Origin: Kumtagia yinganensis
GTDB taxonomy: Bacteria; Pseudomonadota; Alphaproteobacteria; Rhizobiales; Rhizobiaceae
Direction of reading: 5' to 3'
Assembly (NCBI RefSeq): GCF_040081985.1
Contig: NZ_JBEBMH010000007.1
Span: 62,001 to 126,000 of the forward strand
Length of the DNA stretch: 64,000 nucleotides
Part shown: positions 17,490 through 25,405 of the stretch, in pieces
How positions within the stretch are numbered: the stretch's first letter is position 1
How the letters are laid out: each line of letters opens with the position of its first letter
Notes under the pieces: generated by a model
The model's input: the letters and a program-made list of their open reading frames with translations, nothing else
What the model was told of the DNA's origin: nothing
The model's database searches: none
Program-made: the position numbers and the translations under genes

Positions 17490-17622
17490 CGCTAATCCAA
17501 GATCTTCTCTTGCCTCATGGTTGAACCATCCCTTGCGTCAGCGCGAAGGGCCGGCGCGGGTGCGCCTGCAATTTGTCATGAATACGGCTGTAGCGGAAAT
17601 TTAGCGGACTGCTATCTGGGCC

Positions 17623-18135
17623 TCAACCCGCCAGCGCCGCCAGCCGATAGCCGATGCTCTGCCGGTGATGTGCGTGGCAGATGGCGATGGCAAGCCCGTC
17701 GGCCGCGTCGTCGCCCGAAAATGTCGCCTTGGGCAACAGCACCTTCACCATCATGTGGATCTGCCTCTTGTCGCCATGGCCGACGCCGATCACCGCTTTC
17801 TTAACGGCGTTCGGCGCGTATTCGGAAACCGGCAGCCCGGCACGGGCCGGAACCAGCATGGCGATGCCGCGCGCCTGGCCGAGTTTTAGGGTCGCCGTCG
17901 CATCCTTGTTGACGAAGGTCGCCTCGACCGCCGCCTCCTCGGGCGCATGTGTCTCCAGCACGGCGCACAGCCCGTCGTGGAGCTGGCAAAGACGCGAGGC
18001 GAGGTCGGCTTTGTCGTCAGACGTCACCGTGCCGGACGCCACGAAGCGCAGGCTGTTGCCCTGCGCCTCGACGAGGCCCCAGCCGGTGCGCCGCAGGCCC
18101 GGATCGATGCCGATGATTCGAATCGTTTCCCGCAT
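17623..18135 (-). CDS. ruvC: Crossover junction endodeoxyribonuclease RuvC
   Basis: Holliday-junction resolvase, 170 residues. It has the RNase-H-fold catalytic Asp in IIGIDPGLRRTGWG, the second acid in AAVEATFVN, and the C-terminal DDAADGLAIAICHAHH motif. I chose the ATG at 18133-18135 because AGG lies about 8 bases upstream. A GTG two codons earlier is too close to that site. It is separated from ruvAB by rtcB and a toxin-antitoxin pair. Confidence 0.96.
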   Translation of the reverse strand: MRETIRIIGIDPGLRRTGWGLVEAQGNSLRFVASGTVTSDDKADLASRLCQLHDGLCAVLETHAPEEAAVEATFVNKDATATLKLGQARGIAMLVPARAGLPVSEYAPNAVKKAVIGVGHGDKRQIHMMVKVLLPKATFSGDDAADGLAIAICHAHHRQSIGYRLAALAG

Positions 18136-18329
18136 GCCCACAACCTACCCGTTTCGGGCATCCTTGTCAGGAAAATGTGAACGAAACGAAAACAGACCGC
18201 GGAGAGAATCGGGTCAGGCTGAGTCGAAAATGGCGGGGTCGTGAAGCGACGAGCGGAACGTACTTAGGGCATGTGAGCAGCGGAAGCGCAGCTAGCCACC
18301 ATGTGCGGGCCAGCCTCACCTGAATCTTG

Positions 18330-18848
18330 TCAGCCGCGCGCGAACGCCGTGTTGAGCAGGCTGATCTGGTCGGAGACCGGGTTGCTGCGGCGCGCCGGCG
18401 GCGGCCCCAGGGCGGCCGCGTCGCGACCATAGATCTCCTCGTCCATCAGCCGGACAAGGTTCTGCAGGCTGAGCGAACTGTGGACCAGATGCATGAAGGC
18501 TTCCGGCAACTCGTTCCAGCCAATGGCATGGTCGGGCGCCGAAGCAGTGTCCAGCCGGACTTTGGATTTTTCCGAGGCCACCTGGTCGCGTGTCATTTCG
18601 CCGGAGTTGGCGGCACGCTGCAAAAGCAGCCAGGAGGCGATCTGCATCAGCCTCGTGGTGAGCCGCATCGATTCGGCGGCGTAGAGCGTCGCAGCCAACC
18701 GCGACAGTTTTTTCGCCTCGGTACGGCCGGGACCGTCGAGATATTCGGCGGCGCGCTCAACCAGGCCCATGCCCTCGTTGTAAAGCGGCTTGAAGGAATC
18801 CGAGAATACCCGGCGTTCCGCCAGCTTGATCGGTTGTCCGCTTCCCAT
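18330..18848 (-). CDS. RcdA-like protein (DUF1465), CtrA-degradation adaptor family
   Basis: 172 residues. The helical pattern LAERRVFSDSFKPLYNEGMGLVE, AAEYLDGPGRTEAKKLSR and MRLTTRLMQIASWLLLQRA matches the DUF1465/RcdA family. In Caulobacter, RcdA is an adaptor that helps ClpXP degrade the cell-cycle regulator CtrA, and Rhizobiales members are likely equivalents. The start is not certain: the ATG at 18848 has a GAG 6 bases upstream, while one six codons earlier (18866) has AAGG immediately against it. Confidence 0.75.
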   Translation of the reverse strand: MGSGQPIKLAERRVFSDSFKPLYNEGMGLVERAAEYLDGPGRTEAKKLSRLAATLYAAESMRLTTRLMQIASWLLLQRAANSGEMTRDQVASEKSKVRLDTASAPDHAIGWNELPEAFMHLVHSSLSLQNLVRLMDEEIYGRDAAALGPPPARRSNPVSDQISLLNTAFARG

Positions 18849-19021
18849 CAACAACTCGCCCGTCATCCTTGCCCCGGCGGAGGAAATTCGATCCGGCGCG
18901 CTTTGCCGGACGTGGCGCTTCTTGCCGATTTCCCTCTTGCGCGAAAGATGCTCCCACGCGCCGGCGAAGGCAAGGACATGTTTAATAAAGGGTTAACGGC
19001 GCGGTTATCCACGTTCCAGGC

Positions 19022-19047
19022 AAAAAAAGAGCCGCGGGAAGCGGCTC
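19022..19047 (-). terminator. Strong rho-independent terminator
   Basis: On the minus strand GAGCCGC, a 5-base loop and GCGGCTC are followed by seven T residues. It is textbook in shape. The nearest upstream coding gene on that strand stops at 19195, 148 bases away, so it ends either a long 3' region or a separate small RNA. Confidence 0.85.
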
Positions 19048-19130
19048 TCGAGAGTTAACAGGGAGGCGTCAAACGAAGTGGCTCCAACCACTCGGTAAGA
19101 ATCCAGATAACTGGATACACACAGGTATGG
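19022..19130 (-). ncRNA. Candidate small RNA or processed 3' region
   Basis: The minus strand between about 19130 and the terminator can form short hairpins (TCCAG/CTGGA, AGTGG/CCACT) and contains a single-stranded GCCTCCC, an anti-Shine-Dalgarno motif common in rhizobial trans-acting sRNAs. The 5' end is my estimate, and I see no strong promoter. I do not recognise a known family with certainty. Confidence 0.35.
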
Positions 19131-19194
19131 CCTGGAATGCTTAACAGACGCTTAACGCGCCGGAGATTCTTTTACCGGCCGGACCAAAACTGTT

Positions 19195-19596
19195 TCATCG
19201 AGAGACAGTTTGCGCCCGAAGCGGGCTACGCATAGCCGACAGCGCGATCCAGGCGAACAGCAGGATACCGGCGTAGAAAGCCATGGAGCCGATCGCCACC
19301 ACCGGTTCGACCGCCTCGTTGCCGGCCAGCAGGAAGTACAGTCCGACGATCAGCATCACGCCGCTGACTGCCGTCAGCCAGAAATGCACCATCGCCAGCC
19401 GCGAGGCACTCGCTGCCGGAACAAGGTGGTAGAAGAAGGCGAACACCGCCGACATCAGCCAGCCCGCCACCATGGCGTGCGCATGGACCGGCATCTGCGA
19501 GTGATCGTGGGTGATCGACATGTGCAGGCCGAGCGCCATACCGCAGACCGCGTAGAGGATGGCCAGCGTAAAGAAATTGCGTGCAACGCCGTGCAT
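19195..19596 (-). CDS. Small heme-copper-oxidase subunit I-like membrane protein
   Basis: 133 residues with four predicted helices: FFTLAILYAVCGMALGLHM, AMVAGWLMSAVFAFFYHLV, LAMVHFWLTAVSGVMLIVG and GSMAFYAGILLFAWIALSA. His residues in HDHSQMPVHAHA and FFYHLVPA recall the heme ligands in NorB/cbb3 subunit I, but this is only about a third of a real subunit. Such short relatives are annotated as cytochrome oxidase-like. The start at 19594-19596 is supported by AGGA 7 bases upstream; the open frame runs 28 codons further. Function is unknown. Confidence 0.7.
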   Translation of the reverse strand: MHGVARNFFTLAILYAVCGMALGLHMSITHDHSQMPVHAHAMVAGWLMSAVFAFFYHLVPAASASRLAMVHFWLTAVSGVMLIVGLYFLLAGNEAVEPVVAIGSMAFYAGILLFAWIALSAMRSPLRAQTVSR

Positions 19597-19805
19597 TGCT
19601 TTGTCCTTTTCAGATCCAGATACCGAGGGAAATACGCCGTCCGCCCCGCGCGGACCGGTCGTTGATCGGCGGCCTTTCATAACCCGTTGCGAACCGGCTT
19701 AAGAACGCCGGGAGCACGCCGCCACCGAAGAATTTCGGCGGGTCCGTTAGACACCCGGCCTGTTTCGGATGCATGCCGGGCATGAAACGGGAAGGAAACG
19801 GCTGG

Positions 19806-21464
19806 TTACCGTACGGATACGATATCCGCTTCCCTGGCCATCTCGCGCAGCCTGAACTTCTGGATCTTTCCCGTGGAAGTCTTGGGGATTTCGGCGAATG
19901 TCACACTCTTCGGAACCTTGAAACGTGCAAGCAGCTTTCGGCAGTGCTCGACGATCTCGGCTTCCGTCGCGGCCTTGCCCGGTTTGAGCTCGACATAGGC
20001 CACCGGCACCTCGCCCCACTTGTCGTCGGCGCGGGCCACCACTCCACAGGAAGCGACGGAAGGATGCTTGTAGAGCGCTTCCTCGACCTCGATGGAGGAA
20101 ATGTTCTCACCGCCGGAAATGATGATGTCCTTGGAACGGTCTTTTAGCTGGATGTAGCCGTCCGGATGCATGACACCGAGGTCGCCGGAGTGGAACCAGC
20201 CGCCGGCGAAGGCCTCGTCGGTCGCCTTGCGGTTCTTCAGATAGCCTTTCATGACGATGTTGCCGCGGAACATCACCTCGCCGATCGTCTCGCCGTCGGC
20301 GGGTGTTTCCGCCATCGTTTCCGCGTCCATCACCGTCAGGCCTTCGAGCGAGGCATAGCGCACGCCCTGCCGCGCCTTCTTGGCGGCGCGGCCGGCGCGG
20401 TCGAGGCTGTCCCATTCGCCGTGCCATTCGTTGACCACGGCCGGCCCATAGGTTTCCGTCAACCCGTAAAGGTGGTTCACCACGAAGCCGGCATCCGCCA
20501 TGCCGGACAGAACCGATTCCGGCGGGGGGGCGGCGGCGGTGTTGAAGGTCACCTGCTGCGAGAAGGCGCGCTTGTCCTTCTCCTCGGCGTTGATCAGCGT
20601 CGCCATGACGATGGGCGCGCCACAAAGGTGGGTGACGCCGTGGTCGGCAATGGCGACATACATCGCCTTTGCCCGAACCCATCGCAGGCACACATGCGTG
20701 CCGGCCTGCACGGCAAGCGTCCACGGAAAGCACCAGCCGTTGCAATGGAACATTGGCAGCGTCCATAGATAGACGGCGTGCTTGGCCATGCCGGCGTGGA
20801 TGGTGTTGGTGTGCGCCATCAGGGCGGCGCCGCGATGGTGATAGACCACGCCCTTGGGATTGCCGGTGGTGCCGGAGGTGTAGTTCAGCGAGATCGCATC
20901 CCACTCGTCGTCCGGCATCTTCCAGGCAAAATCCGGATCGCCGGATTGCAAGAACGCCTCATAGTCGAGAGTGCCGATGCGCTCGCCCTTCGGATAGGGC
21001 GCGTCCTGGGGATATTCGGGGTCGTCGTAATCGATCACCAGCGGCTTTACCTCGGCCAGTGCCAGGGCCTGCTTCATCACGCCGGAGAACTCGCGGTCGA
21101 CAATGACGATCCTCGATTCGGCATGGTCGAGCTGGAAGGCGATCACCGCCGCGTCGAGCCGGGTGTTCAGCGAATGCAGCACGGCCTTGACCATCGGCAC
21201 GCCGAAATGCGCCTCAAGCATCGCCGGCGTGTTGGAAAGCATGACGGTGACCGTGTCGCCCTTGCCGATGCCTTTTGCTTCAAGTGCGGAGGCGAGCCGC
21301 AACGATCGGCGCCAGAAATCGCGATAGCTGGTTTTCGCGCTGCCGTGGATGATCGCGGTGTGATCGGGATAGGTCTTTGCCGCGCGCTCCAGCAGGGTCA
21401 GCGGCGTCAGCGGCTGGTGGTTGGCCGCGTTCCGGTCCAACCCTGCCTCATAGATATTGGTCAA
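19806..21464 (-). CDS. Acyl-CoA synthetase (AMP-forming, class I adenylating)
   Basis: 552 residues that activate a carboxylic acid as acyl-AMP and then acyl-CoA. Motifs: LNYTSGTTGNPKG, YGLTETYG, GGWFHSGDLG, KDIIISGGENIS and the catalytic Lys in TSTGKIQKF. The closest family I can suggest is the medium-chain or DmdB-like acyl-CoA ligases; the substrate is not decidable here. Translation seems to start at a TTG (21464), because AAGGGGGA lies four bases upstream of it and no ATG is near. Confidence 0.9.
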   Translation of the reverse strand: MTNIYEAGLDRNAANHQPLTPLTLLERAAKTYPDHTAIIHGSAKTSYRDFWRRSLRLASALEAKGIGKGDTVTVMLSNTPAMLEAHFGVPMVKAVLHSLNTRLDAAVIAFQLDHAESRIVIVDREFSGVMKQALALAEVKPLVIDYDDPEYPQDAPYPKGERIGTLDYEAFLQSGDPDFAWKMPDDEWDAISLNYTSGTTGNPKGVVYHHRGAALMAHTNTIHAGMAKHAVYLWTLPMFHCNGWCFPWTLAVQAGTHVCLRWVRAKAMYVAIADHGVTHLCGAPIVMATLINAEEKDKRAFSQQVTFNTAAAPPPESVLSGMADAGFVVNHLYGLTETYGPAVVNEWHGEWDSLDRAGRAAKKARQGVRYASLEGLTVMDAETMAETPADGETIGEVMFRGNIVMKGYLKNRKATDEAFAGGWFHSGDLGVMHPDGYIQLKDRSKDIIISGGENISSIEVEEALYKHPSVASCGVVARADDKWGEVPVAYVELKPGKAATEAEIVEHCRKLLARFKVPKSVTFAEIPKTSTGKIQKFRLREMAREADIVSVR

Positions 21465-21576
21465 TTTGTCCCCCTTGGCGATTTGCCCGCCATCCTAATG
21501 CGGGCAGGGCAGAGGAGGAAGCAATTCGATTCCAGGGATGGACGATCGTGGGAGAGCGCGGCCGGTGTGCTGTCGG

Positions 21577-22761
21577 TCAGCGCACCGGCACATAGGCCGG
21601 GCGCTGCGCGCCAACCGCGACCGGCGCCTCGGCCTGCGGCGTGCGCGGCTTGGCCGGACGCTTCCCTCCCCAGCCGATCGTCGGCAGCCACTCCAGCCAA
21701 TAGGCCAGCGCGAACTGCAGCGCAATGCCGGCAGCGATGAGGCTGGTGTCGAAGACGACCCCGCCGCCATAGACGGCCTTCAACACCTGGCCGGCCATGG
21801 CCAGCAAGGTTCCCGCGATGAACACCGGCAGCGAGTGTTTCCCGAGGATGGCCAGCGGATTGTCGGTGCTGGTGCGCGCCAGGTTGGACAAAGACGGGAT
21901 CGCCACGATCAGATAGGCCAGCGCCAGAACATGCAACAGGCGGGGCAGCGAAAGAAACGTCTTGTCGAAGCCGGACAGCACCAGCGGCAGATGCACCTTC
22001 GCCTCCAGTCCCCATAGCGACCAGCGCACCCAGACCAGGGACAGCAGGATGTAACCCAGCGAGATCAAGGCCAGCGGCGCGCTGTAGCAGATCGTGCCGC
22101 CACGCCGAACGTGCATCACCGCGGCCATGCCGATGACGAACAGGAACTGCCACGACAGCGGGTTGAGGAACCAGAAGCCTTCGGTCGGATAATTTTCCGG
22201 CGCAACCTGCCAGTATCCGGCGGCGAACCAGACCAGGCCGGACACCGTTAGCATGAGCAAGAGATTGATGCGGCTGAGCAGCAGAAAAAGCGGCAGCATC
22301 AGCAGAACCACGGCATACATCGACAATATGTTGTTGTAGCCGACCTGATGGCCGAGCGTGGCGAGGCCGACCAGCGCACGCGGCGTGTCCTCGACCAGCG
22401 AGCCGATGTTGATCATTTCCAAGAGCTTCGGCCGCGCGAACCAGAGGGCAGCGGCCGAGAAGATGGCGAGCGTGGCGACGCTGGTCACGATATGGGCGAC
22501 GTAGAGCGTGCCGGCACGCCGAAACGCCTTCAGCGTCAGCAGCAGCCGGTTGCCCGGCTCGAATTTCAGCCCGTAGGCGAGGCCGAGCGCGATGCCCGAA
22601 ATCAGCACGAAGGCTTCGGCCGAATCGGAGAACCCGAAATTCTTGTGGGTGAGATGTTCGAAGATCGTGCCGGGCACATGGTTGACGAAGATCGTCAGCA
22701 GGGCCAGCGCCCTGAAAACGTCGATACGGGTGTCCCGCTGTGTGGTCGCACTTGTCGTCAT
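21577..22761 (-). CDS. opgC: OpgC-family membrane protein (glucan succinyltransferase)
   Basis: 394 residues with about ten membrane helices. It begins RDTRIDVFRALALLTIFVNH, the catalytic-His region of the OpgC/acyltransferase-3 type. Further landmarks are FSDSAEAFVLISG and LSMYAVVLLMLPLF. OpgC proteins add succinyl groups to periplasmic glucans, including cyclic beta-glucans in rhizobia. The ATG at 22759-22761 is preferred because the upstream extension has no membrane or family character. The spacing from GAGGA is longer than ideal. Confidence 0.8.
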   Translation of the reverse strand: MTTSATTQRDTRIDVFRALALLTIFVNHVPGTIFEHLTHKNFGFSDSAEAFVLISGIALGLAYGLKFEPGNRLLLTLKAFRRAGTLYVAHIVTSVATLAIFSAAALWFARPKLLEMINIGSLVEDTPRALVGLATLGHQVGYNNILSMYAVVLLMLPLFLLLSRINLLLMLTVSGLVWFAAGYWQVAPENYPTEGFWFLNPLSWQFLFVIGMAAVMHVRRGGTICYSAPLALISLGYILLSLVWVRWSLWGLEAKVHLPLVLSGFDKTFLSLPRLLHVLALAYLIVAIPSLSNLARTSTDNPLAILGKHSLPVFIAGTLLAMAGQVLKAVYGGGVVFDTSLIAAGIALQFALAYWLEWLPTIGWGGKRPAKPRTPQAEAPVAVGAQRPAYVPVR

Positions 22762-22946
22762 CGCGGCGTAAAGTTCCTCGTCCCGATAAAGTTCCCGCCA
22801 CGCTGCCCGAATCCACAACTGGCGGCGCGATGCGGCAACGATGTGGCAAGGCTCGCGAAAGCTTGTGGGAATCGGCAGGAACGAGAGTCCGAACCCGGTC
22901 GCATCGCAGCCAGCAAATATCGATTCCGGCGGATTTTCCTGGCTGC

Positions 22947-23615
22947 TTAGCCGAAACGCCACACCGTCGTGCGCTTCACCTCGGCGTCTTCCAGGGCGCG
23001 GGTTACCTGGACCTGATAGACGGCGAGCGGCTGCACACGGTCCTTGGGCAGATACGATCGGCCGGGATCGCCGACCAGCACGGATGCGCCGCGCGCCGCC
23101 AGTGCTGAAAACCAGGGGACAATGCGATCCGTAAGGGCGCGGTCGTAGAAGACGTCGCCAGCCAGAACGATGTCCCAGCTCTCGTCGCGTCCCATCAGAT
23201 CGTCATCGGAAAACCGGACAGATACGCCGTTGGCCGCGGCATTCAGCGCGATCGCCGCCCCGCAGAAGGGATCTATGTCGACGGCAGTCACGCTGGCGGC
23301 GCCTGCCTTTGCGGCGGCAATCGCCACAAGGCCGGAGCCGGTCGCGAAGTCGAGAATCGTCCGGCCTTGCACGATGTTCGGATTGTCCAGGATATGGCGC
23401 GCCAGTCCCTGGCCGCCGGCCCAGGCAAAGGCCCAGAAAGGCGGCGGCAGGCCGATCGCCTCCAGTTCCTCCTCCGTCCGATGCCAGAGGTCGTGCGCCT
23501 CGTCGGCGAGATAGAGCGCAATCTCCGGCACATGCGGCGGCGCCATCAGCACCGTGTTGGCGAGGATGAAGGCGGTCTTGTCCCTGGATTGCGGCGCCGG
23601 ATCGGGCGCGGTCAC
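22947..23615 (-). CDS. Class I SAM methyltransferase, ETFB lysine methyltransferase-like
   Basis: 222 residues of Rossmann-fold methyltransferase: ILDFATGSGLVAIAAAKAG binds SAM, followed by VTAVDIDPFCGAA, and the motif LAGDVFYD is typical of METTL16/20-type protein methyltransferases. Homologues in Agrobacterium methylate electron-transfer flavoprotein beta. The start is a GTG at 23615 that overlaps the stop of the EVE-domain gene (GTGA), so the two are probably translationally coupled. The longer open frame upstream is not homologous. The substrate is an inference from family. Confidence 0.8.
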   Translation of the reverse strand: MTAPDPAPQSRDKTAFILANTVLMAPPHVPEIALYLADEAHDLWHRTEEELEAIGLPPPFWAFAWAGGQGLARHILDNPNIVQGRTILDFATGSGLVAIAAAKAGAASVTAVDIDPFCGAAIALNAAANGVSVRFSDDDLMGRDESWDIVLAGDVFYDRALTDRIVPWFSALAARGASVLVGDPGRSYLPKDRVQPLAVYQVQVTRALEDAEVKRTTVWRFG

Positions 23616-24037
23616 GGCGCCGGGTCGATCCCGCCGACGCGGCAGATTTCCTGCCACTCGTCCGCCGAAACCGGCTGCACCGACAGGCGCGAATTGTTGA
23701 CCAGCACCATGTCCTTCAGCTTCGGATTGGCCTTGCAGTCGTCCAGCGTCACCGGCTTCGGCACATCCTTGACGGCGCGGATATCCACGCACTCCCAGCG
23801 CGCGTCCTCCGTGGTGCTGTCGGGATGCGCCAGCTTGCAGACCTCGGCGATGCCGACCACCGCAAGTCCCTCATTCGAATGGTAGAAGAAGCCTAGGTCG
23901 CCGATCTGCATGGCGCGCATGTTGTTGCGCGCCTGGTAGTTGCGCACGCCGTCCCATTCCTGACCAGCCTTGCCCTTGGACTTCAGCATCTCCCAGGAAA
24001 AGGCGCTCGGTTCGGATTTGAAAAGCCAATACTGCAC
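23612..24037 (-). CDS. EVE-domain protein
   Basis: 141 residues beginning with the family's signature after a GTG start: QYWLFKSEPSAFSWE, then WDGVRNYQARNNMRAM, FFYHSNEGLAVVGIAEV and LVNNSRLSVQPV. EVE domains bind modified bases in RNA or DNA. The GTG at 24037 is the only start that puts YWLFKSEP at the N-terminus, as in relatives. It overlaps the methyltransferase gene and follows the YciI-like gene by 28 bases. Confidence 0.9.
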   Translation of the reverse strand: MQYWLFKSEPSAFSWEMLKSKGKAGQEWDGVRNYQARNNMRAMQIGDLGFFYHSNEGLAVVGIAEVCKLAHPDSTTEDARWECVDIRAVKDVPKPVTLDDCKANPKLKDMVLVNNSRLSVQPVSADEWQEICRVGGIDPAP

Positions 24038-24065
24038 GGCGTTTGCCCTCGTCGCTGCTGCGGCC

Positions 24066-24359
24066 TCAGGCGGCCGGGTTGTTGAACACCCAGTTCCAGG
24101 GCTGCACGGTGACGCTCTCGAACAGGCCGACTTTCGAGAACGGATCGTTGGCGGCGATCTCCTTTGCTGCGGCAAGGTCGGCCGCTTCGACAGCGACCAG
24201 GCTGCCGCACGGCTTGCCGTCGCTATCAAGGAACGGGCCGGCGAATTTAAGCGTGCCCTCGGCGTTGAGCTTGTTCAGATATTCGACATGGGTCGGGCGG
24301 TTGTCGACCCGCGTCTGGAGATGGCCGGGCTTATCCTTGCAGGTGAAGACGAAAATCAT
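24066..24359 (-). CDS. YciI family protein
   Basis: 97 residues of the YCII fold (related to dimeric ferredoxin-like proteins): FVFTCKDKPGHLQTRVDNR, THVEYLNKL and EGTLKFAGPF, with the conserved His and Asp. The start is set by GAGGAG 8 bases before the ATG. It lies between gpsA and the EVE gene, a common operon neighbour in Rhizobiales. The enzymatic role of this group is not established. Confidence 0.88.
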   Translation of the reverse strand: MIFVFTCKDKPGHLQTRVDNRPTHVEYLNKLNAEGTLKFAGPFLDSDGKPCGSLVAVEAADLAAAKEIAANDPFSKVGLFESVTVQPWNWVFNNPAA

Positions 24360-24427
24360 GGCTTGCTCCTCAGTTAGGCGCTTTCTAGCGCAAGGCGCGG
24401 CCGGCGGGAAAGACCAGCCGCCGCGAT

Positions 24428-25405
24428 TCAATCGGCCTCGGATTTCAACGGCCGCGACATCAGGTTTTCAACCGCCTGAGCAATGGTGAGTTTGCCCGCC
24501 AGGATGAGCGCGGTGGCGGCGATGATCGGAGCCTCCACGCCCTTTTCGGTAGCGATGCGCGCGGCAATGCCGGCGGTGGCGACGCCTTCCGCCAGCGGGC
24601 GGCCGGCAAGCGCCTCGCCGCGACCGAGCGCCAGCCCGTAGGCGAAATTGCGCGACTGCGCCGAGGCGCAGGTGAGCAGCAGGTCGCCCAATCCGGACAG
24701 GCCCATCAGCGTCTCCGGCTGTGCGCCGAACGCCGCGCCGATGCGCCGCAACTCGACGAAGCCGCGCGTCACAAGGGCTGCCTGCGCGCTGGCGCCGAGT
24801 TTTGCGCCAAGCGTCGCGCCGGCGGCAATCGCCAGAACGTTCTTCAGCGCGCCGCCGATCTCGACGCCGGTCTGGTCCGTGGTCGAATAGCAGCGGAAGG
24901 CGGCGGACGACAGCGCCGCCGCCAGATCGGCCGCCATGCCTTCCGATTGCGTCGCGACGACGACGGCCGTTGGCATGCCGCGCGCCACGTCGGTCGCGAA
25001 ACTCGGACCGGAGAGGGTTGCGGTCGGATTGCCGGGGCAGGCTTCGCCAGCGATTTCCGATAGAAGTTTTCCGCTGCCGCTCTCGATGCCTTTTGCGCAC
25101 AGCACCACCGGGACACCAGCCGGAAGATGCGGCGCAGCCTGCGCCAGTACCGCGCGCAATGACTGGGCCGGGACGACGGCAAGTACTGCGTCGGCCCCGG
25201 CTAGCGACCGCGCGACATCAGTGCTGGCCGCAATGCCGGCTTCGAAAGAAATGTCCGGCAGGTAGCGCGGATTTTTCCCCGCGCCGATTGCATCTGCCGC
25301 GTCTGGCTCGCGCGCCCACAGTGCGACTTCCCTGCCAGCACGTAGTGCTGTCAGCGCTAGCGCCGTGCCCCAGGCGCCGCCGCCGAGTACCGCGATCTGT
25401 CTCAT
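24428..25405 (-). CDS. gpsA: Glycerol-3-phosphate dehydrogenase [NAD(P)+] GpsA
   Basis: Makes sn-glycerol-3-phosphate from DHAP for phospholipid synthesis. 325 residues. It has the N-terminal dinucleotide-binding AVLGGGAWGTALA, then LAVVPAQSLR, ATLSGPSFATDVA and the active-site Lys in GGALKNVLAIAAG. Its start overlaps the tsaD stop by four bases, so the two are probably co-translated. Confidence 0.97.
   Translation of the reverse strand: MRQIAVLGGGAWGTALALTALRAGREVALWAREPDAADAIGAGKNPRYLPDISFEAGIAASTDVARSLAGADAVLAVVPAQSLRAVLAQAAPHLPAGVPVVLCAKGIESGSGKLLSEIAGEACPGNPTATLSGPSFATDVARGMPTAVVVATQSEGMAADLAAALSSAAFRCYSTTDQTGVEIGGALKNVLAIAAGATLGAKLGASAQAALVTRGFVELRRIGAAFGAQPETLMGLSGLGDLLLTCASAQSRNFAYGLALGRGEALAGRPLAEGVATAGIAARIATEKGVEAPIIAATALILAGKLTIAQAVENLMSRPLKSEAD

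Larger units (their letters stand above)
18849..19194. other. Intergenic region with terminator and possible small RNA
   Basis: About 346 bases without a protein gene. The part near 19022-19130 carries a terminator and hairpins described separately. The rest has no clear feature. Confidence 0.5.
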
